From: UBA11740 sp035635855
GTDB taxonomy: Bacteria; Acidobacteriota; Blastocatellia; Pyrinomonadales; Pyrinomonadaceae
Length of the DNA stretch: 64,000 nt
Direction: 5' to 3'
Assembly: GCA_035635855.1 (NCBI GenBank)
Contig: DASQAF010000010.1
Coordinates: 1-64,000 of the forward strand
The notes under the pieces were generated by a model. It was not told the DNA's origin. It worked only from the letters and a program-made list of their open reading frames with translations, and did no database searches. The translations under genes and the position numbers were made by a program. Positions 40,179 through 49,870 of this stretch are shown one piece after another. Position 1 is the first letter of the stretch, and each line of letters starts with the position of its first letter.

Positions 40179-43100
40179 ATGTATAGAGCGCTAGTTATTC
40201 GCGCAGGCTGGGTCTCATTATGCCTGCTTACTTTTGCAACAGCCTCGTTCTCTCAGCCCGCGCCGACCGCGACACCGAGTCCGACAACTAGTCCGAGTCC
40301 AACTCCGCTACGGATCATTTATACGGGGAAGTTTCTTGGATACCTCCGGGTACCATCACTGCAACCCCTCAACCCCACTCTGATCGGCACTTGTCCTGAT
40401 GCGTCGAGTACTGACAGCCAAGCCGCTATTAAGTTCCTGGCGGGGCCTATCGATCCCAAAGAGCGCGAGAAATTCGACAACTCCATTCGCGTCAGTACCG
40501 GTGACAACTTCGCGCCGCAACTGGAGGCGCGGGTGTTCGACTTCGTGCAGCCCAACCCCGAAGAATACAAACCGGGAAATAAAGAACTCTACGATTGGTG
40601 GGATGGCAACTGGGTTCGTCCTATAGACCTTTCGCCGGCGAACCAACAGTTGTTGGGAAAGGAAAAGGCGCTGGGCCGAGCGATAATTCCAACGGACAAT
40701 GTCGCCTGTTTTCTCTCGGCGGCAAAATACACCGCGGTTGTTCCTGGAAAGCACGACTTCTATTTCGGCGCGGAACGCGTGCGTCTATTGGCTCGATTCA
40801 TGGCCGGGCTTCATCAAGCGGATTTCAAGCCCGTACAAATGCTGGGAGCCAACCTCGTGATCAAAACGTCACCAATAGAGGCTCCGCAGACCACGACACA
40901 AAAACCCAGGTCGAAGTGGTCTGATGAATCGACAGTGGTGGAGCTTCGCGAAGGCAAGTCGGTTTATCCATGGTTCTCGTCTCCAGTGCGTATTCAGGTT
41001 CCCATTGCTGAGAGCCTCCAAGATGATTGGAAGGCCTGGCTTGAATCCCCGACACCAAGTGATCTCAAAGAATTTCTCAAGAAGAAAGCTGCCGAGTCCA
41101 AGGACGAGGCGAAGGACAAGTGGACCAAACTCCGAGACGAGGTGACAAATCTTGAATCCGTCTGGGTCTGTCCGGCAAATGACTTTAATGAGGTGTCTCT
41201 CGGCTGCCAGCGGGGATGGCAACTTTATCCACAGGTTTCCAAACTGGACAGCACCCGGATCAACTACTCAATGCCTATACTGCCACGCCCGCCGGCCACC
41301 CTCACGACGCCACCCGGGAGAGACCTTCACTACGCTACATTCGAGCCCGGCAAGAACTATGGCTTGTGTCAACGAGACCAGAACCAATCCACCAATGACA
41401 AAGAGGTCGAAAAAGGGTGTCTGTCATTTTCCATCTTTCGTCCCTTCTTTAATTTTCCGCACGAGATTCCTTTGATTGGCACCAAATATAACGATCCCGA
41501 TCCCTTCGTCGTCATCCGAGACAAGGCCGACCACAGTCGTGATGTTGCCATCTTTGGAGTCGTAGATCCGAACATCGCCGCCGAGGTCGGGCTATTGAAC
41601 TTTTCCTGGTCGAACGAAGATGGGAAGTTGAAGACACTAGTGAGCGCCGAGGACCCGGCCGAAGCCCTTCAGGAAGAGGTAGTGTACTTCAAAGAGTGGT
41701 ACAAGCGGAACGGTTGGGGAGATTTCAAAGGCCTGAAAGTGTTGCTGGCCCAGATGAGTCCCCAGCTCGCCAGAGTCCTCGTCGCTCGTCTTCCATCACT
41801 CGAATTCCAAGTGGTTGTTACAGCAGCGGACGAGGAACAAGGCACGAGCGAAACGACATTGAGCACCGAATGGAAGTCCGGCACAAGCGCGGGCACATTC
41901 GTAGCAGTCCCATTACCGTACTATGACCCAAAGGATAAGAAGAACGAAGGCACCGTACATCTCGGCATGATCGAAGCCTCGCCTTCAAGCGACGGCAAGT
42001 CGTCGAAGTTTCTTGGAGACAGTTTGAGCCGGGTCGAGGTTCCTGCGACGAAGAGCGACGCCGGTTCATTCTGGAAAAAAGTTGAAGAGATTCTACCCAA
42101 CTGTATGCCGGGGTTTAAGCTGACGGCTGAAACGCGGGCAGACAGAGTGAAGTGGCTGACGCTATGCGCGATGCGCGAGCGGTTGGGAGCCGATGTGGCC
42201 CTCATCCAGAAGCGTGATTTTTTTGACGGCCCTGACGAAGGCAGCAACGATATCGATGACATTCAGCACGTTTTGGATCGGAAGATCTGGAAAGGCGATC
42301 TACTAACCCTGATGTACGTTCCAGGCTCTGCGCTTAAGAAGGCGCTTGACCTGTCGAAAAGGTTCGACACTGACGATAAAAATCAATTGTCGCTGGAGAG
42401 CGAAAAGCTGCGCGGTCTGGAATATCTGGGTGTCACCAAACCCGGCAAGGACTATCTCATAAATGAAATGCCGCTCGACGAGAAGAAAGTCTACGCCGTG
42501 GCTACCTCCGACTATATCGGCGCGGGCGACACGGGCTATCCGGATCTGGCTACCGCCGCCCTGGATCCCAAGACGAACCCTTCACAGTATCCCGGCACAC
42601 TGGAATCGATTAGCGGCGTCGTCTGTCGAAAACTCTTCTCTAATCAGGCTGAGAAGTATTGCCTTCCAGATATACGCCGCGATACCTATCTGGATAAAAT
42701 TGCGGTTAACGCGCCGCCTTCGCCACGACCACCAAGCTTTGGGCGTAAGTTACACGATCTGTTCCCATTCAAGGCGCCGAAGGACACTGAGGCGCCAAAG
42801 AAGGCCGCCGACGCGCTCCAGCAAGTGGCGCAACACCATCCGATCTGGATGCTATCCTTGAAGAACTTTAGTGTTGGATTCCTTAGCCTAAGTAACAATC
42901 TGACTGATGCGCAGCTAGGTCAGAAATTCGCTGCAGTGTCCACTTCGGGTGTCACTGCAAAAAAGTCCCACACGATAACGATCGGGCTTGGTACGCGGCT
43001 CTCGCGTTCCTCCCATTTGAATGAGTTCTTCGTCTCCATGGGCATCGATTACAGCGAGCAGTCGATAGGAGACGTAGCTCCGAACATAAGCCAGCTTAAG

Positions 43101-43835
43101 AATCGGTTGACTGGAGATGCCGGTCTCATTCGCAACATAAAAGGCGGCCGCTCAAAGGACCGTGTGGGCATTACTTTCACGTTGCACGCGGAGACGCCGC
43201 TACGGCAGCCATTCGCGATTTTCACATTGAGCACGAAGGAGACACTGAAGATTACGCAGAATCGCAGCGTGTTGCTCCTGCCTCGAATTGGCATGCGTTG
43301 GCAGAACGGTGACAACTTTTTTGAAGTAGGAGGACAAGTGGGCAGAGAGATTCAGGCGTTTAGCGGATACCGATTCAACACGCAGGGATCCATTGTTGAA
43401 TGTCTTCCGAGTGCCACACTGACGTTTGCCGATTGCATAAAGGGCAATACGGCGATAACGAAAGACTCCGTGGCCAGAGCAATATTGCGGAACCGTCCGC
43501 GCGCCGGTTTGTATTGGAAATATGGTCTGTCAATCCCTTTCGGTTCGAAAGTGAAGTATGACATCAACCAGGAGGGAAACCAGGAAGCCGATTTCTTCTT
43601 CAACTTTCACCAGGATAATTCTGCGGACACCAGATTCCTGGATCGCTCGAAACATAGCCTCAAATTCACTATCTGGCCCAGCTTCTCAATTGGGCCGAGT
43701 TTGCAGTTCCTTCTTTATCGAAACAAGGTGAATCACGATTTCCTGTTTCAAAAGCAGTTTGGGTTCGAGGCTAACTTCAGCTTCAATTTATCGAACCACC
43801 GCGAGAAGATGGTTCAGATCAAACACAAGCCGTAA
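40179..43835 (+). CDS. Exported 5'-nucleotidase-like protein fused to a beta-rich C-terminal domain
   Basis: A 1218-residue protein. A signal peptide (1-25) and a Pro/Thr/Ser linker (27-43) precede a calcineurin-like region from residue 44. The first metal motif (usually DxH) is degraded to GKF, and the later GNHD-type motif reads GKHD (190-193), though GDN (108-110) is kept. Around residues 700-850 there is a 5'-nucleotidase C-terminal domain (RKIWKGDLLTLMYVPGSALK, YAVATSDYIGAGDTGYPDLA). Residues about 890-1218 are beta-rich with alternating polar/hydrophobic strands (VGITFTLHAETPLRQ, RAGLYWKYGLSIPFGSKVKY), like an outer-membrane barrel. A strong ribosome site precedes the ATG. Substrate unknown. 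Confidence 0.7.
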   Translation: MYRALVIRAGWVSLCLLTFATASFSQPAPTATPSPTTSPSPTPLRIIYTGKFLGYLRVPSLQPLNPTLIGTCPDASSTDSQAAIKFLAGPIDPKEREKFDNSIRVSTGDNFAPQLEARVFDFVQPNPEEYKPGNKELYDWWDGNWVRPIDLSPANQQLLGKEKALGRAIIPTDNVACFLSAAKYTAVVPGKHDFYFGAERVRLLARFMAGLHQADFKPVQMLGANLVIKTSPIEAPQTTTQKPRSKWSDESTVVELREGKSVYPWFSSPVRIQVPIAESLQDDWKAWLESPTPSDLKEFLKKKAAESKDEAKDKWTKLRDEVTNLESVWVCPANDFNEVSLGCQRGWQLYPQVSKLDSTRINYSMPILPRPPATLTTPPGRDLHYATFEPGKNYGLCQRDQNQSTNDKEVEKGCLSFSIFRPFFNFPHEIPLIGTKYNDPDPFVVIRDKADHSRDVAIFGVVDPNIAAEVGLLNFSWSNEDGKLKTLVSAEDPAEALQEEVVYFKEWYKRNGWGDFKGLKVLLAQMSPQLARVLVARLPSLEFQVVVTAADEEQGTSETTLSTEWKSGTSAGTFVAVPLPYYDPKDKKNEGTVHLGMIEASPSSDGKSSKFLGDSLSRVEVPATKSDAGSFWKKVEEILPNCMPGFKLTAETRADRVKWLTLCAMRERLGADVALIQKRDFFDGPDEGSNDIDDIQHVLDRKIWKGDLLTLMYVPGSALKKALDLSKRFDTDDKNQLSLESEKLRGLEYLGVTKPGKDYLINEMPLDEKKVYAVATSDYIGAGDTGYPDLATAALDPKTNPSQYPGTLESISGVVCRKLFSNQAEKYCLPDIRRDTYLDKIAVNAPPSPRPPSFGRKLHDLFPFKAPKDTEAPKKAADALQQVAQHHPIWMLSLKNFSVGFLSLSNNLTDAQLGQKFAAVSTSGVTAKKSHTITIGLGTRLSRSSHLNEFFVSMGIDYSEQSIGDVAPNISQLKNRLTGDAGLIRNIKGGRSKDRVGITFTLHAETPLRQPFAIFTLSTKETLKITQNRSVLLLPRIGMRWQNGDNFFEVGGQVGREIQAFSGYRFNTQGSIVECLPSATLTFADCIKGNTAITKDSVARAILRNRPRAGLYWKYGLSIPFGSKVKYDINQEGNQEADFFFNFHQDNSADTRFLDRSKHSLKFTIWPSFSIGPSLQFLLYRNKVNHDFLFQKQFGFEANFSFNLSNHREKMVQIKHKP

Positions 43836-43874
43836 TGTGAATCGCCGGTAGCTGACAGTTCAGAGACGCCTTGC

Positions 43875-44639
43875 TTACTGATCATCCGTCACCCGGATGA
43901 AGTCGCCGCCCGGGCCGAACTGATCGAACCCGTCCGTCTCGTTGGATTCGATAATTGATCCGATCGGCGGATGAAAGGCGGGAACTTCCGGCACAGTCAT
44001 GTCTGGCGCTGCTGAACACGGTGGCGCCGGCTCAGGCTCCACGAAGTGCGGCGGCGCCGGCTGCTGGGACACGTGCAGCTCTCGATCCTCGTACTTCATG
44101 CCGTGCGGGAAATCCTTTCGCACTCGTTCCGCGATATCACCGAGATCGATAAAGCAATCCGCGACGTCGATCAACTTTGGCGCGGTGTTCGATCGAAAGC
44201 CGGCGACTTCCACGCGGCAGCCTTTGTAGGCCACTGAGTTGACCGCATAGACAAAGTCTTCGTCGCCTGAGACGAGTACCGCCGTGTCGTAGCGACCGGC
44301 AAGCGAAAGCATGTCGACGGCGATCTCGACGTCGAGGTTCGCCTTGCGCGTGCCATCATAAAAGGTCTTGAGTTCCTTTTGCACGACGCGGAAACCGTTG
44401 CGCCTCATCCACAACAGAAAGCCCTGTTGCCGCTCAGCGCCGGCATCCACGCCGGTGTAGAAGAAAGCTCGAAACAAACGACCATCGCCTAAAAGGACCC
44501 GCAGCAATTTGTTGTAATCGATGTCGATATTGTGAAATCTTGCTGCGTGAAACAGATTGTTCCCATCAATAAAGATTGCCACTTTTCCGCGATGGCCGAA
44601 CTGCAACGAAATATTGTTCGCCGAATCAAAGTGGTTCAC
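43875..44639 (-). CDS. NYN-domain protein (LabA/DUF88 type)
   Basis: A 254-residue protein. The NYN/PIN-like domain (residues 15-165) is shown by KVAIFIDGNNLFHAARF, LKTFYDGTRKANLDVEIAVD, LSLAGRYDTAVLVSGDEDF and VAYKGCRVEVAGF. The conserved acidic residues are compatible with RNase activity or RNA/protein binding. The C-terminal about 80 residues are proline-rich and acidic (QPAPPHFVEPEPAPP), with no domain. Substrates are unknown, and the family is often tied to RNA processing or signalling. It converges on the end of the nucleotidase gene at 40 bases distance. Confidence 0.82.
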   Translation of the reverse strand: MNHFDSANNISLQFGHRGKVAIFIDGNNLFHAARFHNIDIDYNKLLRVLLGDGRLFRAFFYTGVDAGAERQQGFLLWMRRNGFRVVQKELKTFYDGTRKANLDVEIAVDMLSLAGRYDTAVLVSGDEDFVYAVNSVAYKGCRVEVAGFRSNTAPKLIDVADCFIDLGDIAERVRKDFPHGMKYEDRELHVSQQPAPPHFVEPEPAPPCSAAPDMTVPEVPAFHPPIGSIIESNETDGFDQFGPGGDFIRVTDDQ

Positions 44640-44763
44640 GTTAGTAAGCTCCGCTTAATAGTTTTCTACACCAACTAGAATGCGGCTCGGATATGCTTGG
44701 GGTCAAGTGGGGCTACGGCTCACCGGTCGCCGCATCGTATAATCTCCCGCGAGGAGAACAAGA

Positions 44764-45639
44764 ATTACGCTGCCCGAAGCATATTTAGCGGCGCTGCGGC
44801 CACAGGCAAGAGAGGATGGTTACTACGTAGTTCTGGCGCCTGCGCCTTCGCTGGACGACCGGCAGGCCGACGATTCAACCTTGGTGGAGGCGTCCCGACT
44901 GCTACGTCTGAAACCGGCTGAGTTGAGCCGGGCTCTGGCGTTGGCGCAGCCATTGCCGGTCGCTCGTATTCCGACCCAGGAGGACGCGGCCGCCATCGTC
45001 GGCGGCTTGCGCGGTTTAGGAATCGAGGGCGCAATTATCCCGAACGGCGATCTGCAAATGGAATTATCGTCAACTAAAATTCGCGCGCTGGTATGCTCAG
45101 ACGATTCGCTAACGGCGATTCCGGGCGGCGGCGTTGCTCAGGTCTCTGTCGGCTGGGACGAAGTTGCCTTGCTTGTGACCGGGCGCTTGCTGTCGAACCG
45201 GGTCGAAGTGGAAGAGCGAACCAGTCGTGGACGTAAACAAACCGTCGACTCACGTCAGTTTTCCTCGGATGAAGCAGTCCTCGACATTTATGCAAAGACA
45301 CAGCGGGCGAACTGGCGAATTGTTGCCGCCAGCTTTGATTTTTCCTGCCTCGGCCCTGCCAAGTCAGTTACCACCTTTCAGAACTTTACGGCTTTGATCA
45401 ACTTTCTGCGCGAGCGTGCGACCACAGCCGAATTCGATGATTCGTACCTTCGCGCTCGCCCGATACTCGAGACGCTCTGGCCGCAGGAGCAACAGACGAG
45501 AAAAGGCGAATTGCGTCGCCGGGGTTCGAGCAAGTTTGATTCTGCGACGGTAACCACCACCGACAACGAAGCTCAATTCACTCGTTACTCTCGACTGAAA
45601 CATTGTCTGAGGATGCGAGCACTGGAAGAAGACAAATGA
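44764..45639 (+). CDS. Conserved hypothetical with an apparent ATT start
   Basis: An unrecognised 291-residue soluble protein. The frame is open from 44743, and protein-like sequence runs from 44764 (LPEAYLAALRPQAREDGYYV), yet no ATG, GTG or TTG occurs before TTG 44881. GAGGAG (44751-44756) sits seven bases before an in-frame ATT at 44764, and CTG 44770 is the alternative. Starting at TTG 44881 would remove 39 residues. A segment RIPTQEDAAAIVGGLRGLGI resembles DUF2007-type signal-transduction modules, and the rest is beta/alpha. The stop overlaps the rlmB start as ATGA, so translation is coupled. Confidence 0.6.
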   Translation: MTLPEAYLAALRPQAREDGYYVVLAPAPSLDDRQADDSTLVEASRLLRLKPAELSRALALAQPLPVARIPTQEDAAAIVGGLRGLGIEGAIIPNGDLQMELSSTKIRALVCSDDSLTAIPGGGVAQVSVGWDEVALLVTGRLLSNRVEVEERTSRGRKQTVDSRQFSSDEAVLDIYAKTQRANWRIVAASFDFSCLGPAKSVTTFQNFTALINFLRERATTAEFDDSYLRARPILETLWPQEQQTRKGELRRRGSSKFDSATVTTTDNEAQFTRYSRLKHCLRMRALEEDK

Positions 45640-46439
45640 AGAAGAAGAGAGCGGACCAGGCGGTTCCGGAAAATCATGGATTACTCTATGGAGTCAATCC
45701 GTTGTTGGAAGCGCTACGCGCCGGGGATCGAATTCCTGAAGAGGTCGTAATAGCCGAAGGTGCAAAGGACCATCGTCTGCACGAATTGATCGAATTAGCC
45801 CGCGCCAGGAAGATTCCGGTCAGGCGGTCGCCGCGAGCTGCTTTGGATCGGACCGTTGGTAATACTCATCATCAGGGCGTGATGGCGCGAATACCGGCGG
45901 TAAGCTACGCCGACTCAGAAGATCTTTTGAGCGCGATTGCCGCGCGAGTGGGCGGGGAGGTTGAGCCGCTGGCCATTGTGCTCGACGGAGTTGAGGACCC
46001 GCGCAACCTGGGCGCGATTCTGCGTACGTCGGAGTGCGCCGGAGTCGACGGAGTGTTTGTTCCGGAACGCCGGGCCGCCGGCCTCAGCGAAACTGTGGCC
46101 AAGGCCTCAGCCGGCGCGATCGAACATGTCCCGGTCGCTCGCGTCACAAATCTTTCCCTTTTGATTAAGCAATTGAAAGAGCGTAACGTGTGGGTCATTG
46201 GAACGGCGGCCGACGCTTCGATGGAATACACGGAATGGGACTGGACCAAACCTTCGGCCCTGGTTCTGGGCGGAGAAGGCGCCGGCTTGCATCGCCTGAT
46301 ACGCGAGCGCTGCGATGTGCTGGTGCGAATTCCGGTGCATGGAAGGATTGAGTCTTTGAACGTCTCAGTTGCGGCGGGGATCATTCTTTACGAAGCGCTG
46401 CGCCAGCGAAAGAACGTGCCAAGAGCGATTCAAAGATGA
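45636..46439 (+). CDS. rlmB: 23S rRNA (guanosine-2'-O-)-methyltransferase, SpoU family
   Basis: A 267-residue SPOUT enzyme methylating 23S rRNA (G2251 in E. coli) with SAM. Motif 1 is DPRNLGAILRTSECAGVDGV, motif 2 ALVLGGEGAGLHRLIRERCD, and motif 3 RIESLNVSVAAGIILYEALR, the trefoil-knot SAM site. The N-terminal RNA-binding substrate-recognition domain is LLYGVNPLLEAL to about residue 95. ATG 45636 overlaps the previous gene by four bases and begins at the usual family N-terminus. Assignment is firm at the family level. Confidence 0.9.
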   Translation: MKKKRADQAVPENHGLLYGVNPLLEALRAGDRIPEEVVIAEGAKDHRLHELIELARARKIPVRRSPRAALDRTVGNTHHQGVMARIPAVSYADSEDLLSAIAARVGGEVEPLAIVLDGVEDPRNLGAILRTSECAGVDGVFVPERRAAGLSETVAKASAGAIEHVPVARVTNLSLLIKQLKERNVWVIGTAADASMEYTEWDWTKPSALVLGGEGAGLHRLIRERCDVLVRIPVHGRIESLNVSVAAGIILYEALRQRKNVPRAIQR

Positions 46440-46526
46440 AACACGCCTCGGGTGCCAATCGTTTAAGCACAGGGGCCATTGCTGATTGATTATCTGGCTG
46501 GCGCGGCTATTGGGGAGCCTGGAAAA

Positions 46527-47054
46527 ATGTTCTGTCCTAAATGCGCAACGCAAAATGTCGAAGGGGCGAGCTTCTGTCGTTCGTGCGGAGCAAACATCAG
46601 TCTGATACCGCAGGCGCTCAGCGGGCAGTTGCCCAACGCTCCGGCGAATGAGGGCCTCGATCGCTGGTCGCGGCGAAAGCGACGGCGCGAACCAAGTCTC
46701 GATGATGGCATCAGACATTTGATGATGGGTATCGCGTTTGTGATTATTTCAGTTCTTGTTGGCAAATATAGTCCCGGAGGCTGGACATGGTGGTACTGGA
46801 TGCTGATTCCGGCCGCGACATTTCTCGGCCGAGGTATCTCTGAAATCATTCGCTCCAGGCAAATAAAACCCGCGGCCACCGGAGTGGGTCAGCCGCAGAT
46901 GACTTCTGGATCGCGAGTAGAGAGTTTGCCGGCGCCTCGGACCGGAGAGCTGAGAACGCCCGTGCCGAGCGTTACCGAAGGTACGACGCGTCACTTGGGA
47001 ACTGAAGCGCCGACGAAACATTTTGATTCGTGGGAAGGTCAGAAACCGTCCTGA
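46527..47054 (+). CDS. Zinc-ribbon membrane protein
   Basis: A 175-residue protein. It opens with FCPKCATQNVEGASFCRSCG, a two-CxxC zinc ribbon. A charged segment (RWSRRKRRREPS) is followed by two hydrophobic helices (about residues 70-108). The remainder is a Thr/Pro-rich tail. It is probably a membrane-anchored regulator or scaffold, but no function can be named. The ATG before FCPKC was preferred because upstream codons in the same frame are not family-like. A rho-independent terminator follows. Confidence 0.75.
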   Translation: MFCPKCATQNVEGASFCRSCGANISLIPQALSGQLPNAPANEGLDRWSRRKRRREPSLDDGIRHLMMGIAFVIISVLVGKYSPGGWTWWYWMLIPAATFLGRGISEIIRSRQIKPAATGVGQPQMTSGSRVESLPAPRTGELRTPVPSVTEGTTRHLGTEAPTKHFDSWEGQKPS

Positions 47055-47086
47055 TCGTTATGGCGGGAAATTGTCCATGGATTAGG

Positions 47087-47113
47087 GGGCGGGCTAGTGC
47101 CCGCCCTGTTTTG
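47087..47113 (+). terminator. Rho-independent terminator after the zinc-ribbon gene
   Basis: An 8-bp stem, GGGCGGGC/GCCCGCCC with loop TAGT, is followed by TGTTTTGTG. It begins about 33 bases after the stop codon. Confidence 0.8.
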
Positions 47114-47217
47114 TGTGAATCAATAATAATGGCGGGTAGCCTGCCGCTAAACCTGCTAAGTGGTTTCCGATTCGAGGCGATGGGAGTTTGGACGAACATC
47201 GCCTCGCATTGTCTTCA

Positions 47218-48762
47218 ATGAAAGCGAACCCGACCAGGATTTGTGTTCCGGTTTGCGTTCGTCACTCGAACGAAATTCCGGCCGCGATGAAGCGTGCCGC
47301 CCAAGCGGCGGACATGATCGAGTTACGTCTGGATTACCTCGAGGAAAACGAACTCGATTCGATTGCGCGACTGTCGCCGGAACATCTGAATCAATTCGGC
47401 GTCCCCGTAATTCTGACTCTGCGCTCAGAGGATCAGGGTGGCCGCGCTTCGGCGGGGTGCCAGGCTCGCCAGCGCTTTTGGGCTTCATTGGAGAAGATTC
47501 CCGAGAATTGTCTTATCGATCTGGAACTTGATCTGGCGCAACAACTGGCAATGGAAAAGCCAGACAGCGGGATGTCCATCGATTGGAGCGCTGTCATCTG
47601 CTCGCATCATGACTTCGCCGGCGTGCCTGCGAATCTGGAAATGATTTACGAGCGGATGGCGGCGACGCCTGCGCGCATTCTAAAGATCGCAGTGCAAGCC
47701 GATGATGCCACCGACTGCCTGCCGATTTTTCGTTTGCTTGATCGGGCACAGAACGAAGGCCGCGAGCTGATTGCGATTGCGATGGGTCAGGCTGGGATCG
47801 CCACCAGGATTCTTGGCCCATCGCGCGGATCGTACCTCACCTACGGTTCGTTGGATGATGAAAGCGCGACGGCCCCGGGACAACTAACTGCGCGAGAACT
47901 GCGCGAGGTCTATCGAATCGATCTGATTGATCGGCAAACCGAGGTTTTTGGAATCATCGGCAAGCCTGTCGGACACTCGTTATCTCCGCGAATTCACAAC
48001 GCCGCTTTCGGAGCGAGTAGGGTCAACGCTGTCTACATTCCCTTTGAGGTCAGCGACGTCAATCAGTTCATGCGCCGTATGGCGCATCCTCGAACGCGGG
48101 AACTCGACTGGAACCTGTGCGGTTTGAGCGTAACGGCCCCCCACAAGGCATCTGTGATGACTTGGCTGGACTGGATCGATCCGGCAGCGAAAGAAATCGG
48201 GGCCGTCAATACGATCGTCGTGAGGGGAAACGAGTTGCATGGCTACAACGCTGATGCGCCCGGATTCATCTCGCCATTGCGAAAAAGTTTCGGCTCGCTA
48301 AAGGATGCGCGTTGCGCGATTATCGGAGCGGGCGGCGGCGCGCGGGCGGCTCTCTGGGCGCTGCGAAATGAAGCAGCTCAGGTCGAGTTATTTGTCCGTG
48401 ATCTTGTCCGAGCAAAACCTGCCGCCGAACGATTCGGCGTCGATTATCGGGTGCTTGCCAATGCCAGTTTTGAGGGCTTCGACATCGTGATAAATGCGAC
48501 GCCGCTGGGCACGCGCGGTCTACAACAAGACGAAACGCCCGCCGTGGCTGAACAGCTTCGGAACGTGCGGTTGACTTACGATCTCGTTTACAATCCATTG
48601 GAAACACGTTTTCTGCGTGAAGCGCGCGCGGCAGGATGCGAAACGCTGAGTGGAATCGAAATGCTTTTGGCGCAGGCGGCTGAGCAGTTCAAGCTCTGGA
48701 CGGGCCGCGAGCCTGAAGTTGAGTTGGTGCGGGCGGCGGCGATCCAAGCGTCCATGAAATAG
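47218..48762 (+). CDS. aroDE: Fused 3-dehydroquinate dehydratase (type I)/shikimate dehydrogenase
   Basis: A 514-residue bifunctional enzyme covering shikimate pathway steps 3 and 4. The AroD half (residues 1-230) has RICVPVCVRHSNEIPAAM, AADMIELRLDYLE, the catalytic His in CSHHDFAG and Lys in ILKIAVQADD. The AroE half (from about 240) has FGIIGKPVGHSLSPRIHNAA, the catalytic Lys in GLSVTAPHKASV, GYNADAPGF, GAGGGARAALWAL and NATPLGTRG. This fusion is known in plants and some bacteria. It is monocistronic or leads the ThiF gene, which starts 34 bases later. The ATG before KANPTRIC was preferred. Confidence 0.93.
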   Translation: MKANPTRICVPVCVRHSNEIPAAMKRAAQAADMIELRLDYLEENELDSIARLSPEHLNQFGVPVILTLRSEDQGGRASAGCQARQRFWASLEKIPENCLIDLELDLAQQLAMEKPDSGMSIDWSAVICSHHDFAGVPANLEMIYERMAATPARILKIAVQADDATDCLPIFRLLDRAQNEGRELIAIAMGQAGIATRILGPSRGSYLTYGSLDDESATAPGQLTARELREVYRIDLIDRQTEVFGIIGKPVGHSLSPRIHNAAFGASRVNAVYIPFEVSDVNQFMRRMAHPRTRELDWNLCGLSVTAPHKASVMTWLDWIDPAAKEIGAVNTIVVRGNELHGYNADAPGFISPLRKSFGSLKDARCAIIGAGGGARAALWALRNEAAQVELFVRDLVRAKPAAERFGVDYRVLANASFEGFDIVINATPLGTRGLQQDETPAVAEQLRNVRLTYDLVYNPLETRFLREARAAGCETLSGIEMLLAQAAEQFKLWTGREPEVELVRAAAIQASMK

Positions 48763-48796
48763 CGAAAGCTTTAGTTCGCCCCTTTAAGAAGTCAGG

Positions 48797-49846
48797 GTGA
48801 TCTCAGACTTGAAATCTCAAAACCCCAAGCACAATCGTTACAATCGACAGATTCTTTTCGCTGGCATCGGCCGCGAAGGTCAGCACCGTCTTCTGAGATC
48901 ACGGGTTGCGATTATCGGTTGCGGCGCCCTGGGTTCGGCTCAGGCAGAAGCGCTGGCGCGGGCCGGCGTAGGAAAACTGCGGCTCGTCGATCGAGATTTT
49001 GTGGAGTTTTCAAACTTGCAGAGACAGACGATGTTCACTGAGAGCGATGCCCTCGAGCGCCTGCCTAAAGTGATCGCCGCCGCCAACCATCTCCGGGAAA
49101 TAAACTCTGACGTCGAAGTCGAATCACAGATTGCCGACGTGAACTATTCAAACATCGAGCGATTGATCGCAGGCTGCGACGTCGTGCTGGACGGCACCGA
49201 TAATTTTGCGACGCGATATCTAATAAATGATGCCTGCGTCAAGCATGATGTCGATTGGATTTATGGCGCCGCGGTCGGCTCGTATGGCGTGACTATGACC
49301 ATTCGACCCAACCTAACGCCGTGTCTCCGCTGCGTTTTTCCCGAAGCACCTGCGGCGGCCAGCGCGCCAACCTGCGACACCGCCGGCGTTATCATGCCGA
49401 TCATCAACGTCGTGGCGGCAACTCAGGTTGCTGAGGCCCTGAAGCTTTTGACCGGCCAAACTGAGAGTTTGCATCGGTCGCTGATGCAGTTCGATGTTTG
49501 GCGAAATGAATGGCGGCGGATTGCTCTGAAAGAACGAGCGCCGGAATGTTCGACTTGTGTGCTTCGTCGCTTCGGCTGTCTGGACGCCGACGATCGTGAG
49601 TTCGCGGCGATTCTGTGCGGCCGTCAGGCCGTGCAAATCTCTCCGGCGCAACCGGTGCAAATCGATCTGGCGGCGCTCAAGCAAAGACTACAACCCGCCG
49701 GCGAGGTCAACTCGAATGAATACTTGCTTCGTTTTCGCACCGGCGATTACGAGCTGACGGTTTTTCAGGACGCGCGTTCGATTATTCGCGGCACTGACGA
49801 TATCGCCACTGCGCGCTCGCTCTATGCAAAATATATCGGTAACTAA
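48797..49846 (+). CDS. ThiF/MoeB-family E1-like adenylyltransferase
   Basis: A 349-residue protein that would adenylate the C-terminus of a ubiquitin-like sulfur carrier. Features: RYNRQILFAGIGREGQHRLL, nucleotide site VAIIGCGALGSAQAEALARA, RDFVEFSNLQRQTMF, LDGTDNFATRYLIND and the zinc cysteines CLRCVF with CSTCVLRRFGC. The C-terminal about 75 residues form a small domain ending in a rhodanese-unlike tail. Whether it serves ThiS, MoaD or another carrier is not shown by neighbours. It begins with GTG after AGTCAGG. Confidence 0.85.
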   Translation: MISDLKSQNPKHNRYNRQILFAGIGREGQHRLLRSRVAIIGCGALGSAQAEALARAGVGKLRLVDRDFVEFSNLQRQTMFTESDALERLPKVIAAANHLREINSDVEVESQIADVNYSNIERLIAGCDVVLDGTDNFATRYLINDACVKHDVDWIYGAAVGSYGVTMTIRPNLTPCLRCVFPEAPAAASAPTCDTAGVIMPIINVVAATQVAEALKLLTGQTESLHRSLMQFDVWRNEWRRIALKERAPECSTCVLRRFGCLDADDREFAAILCGRQAVQISPAQPVQIDLAALKQRLQPAGEVNSNEYLLRFRTGDYELTVFQDARSIIRGTDDIATARSLYAKYIGN

Positions 49847-49870
49847 GTCTGAGGTTTCATAAGGTCACTC

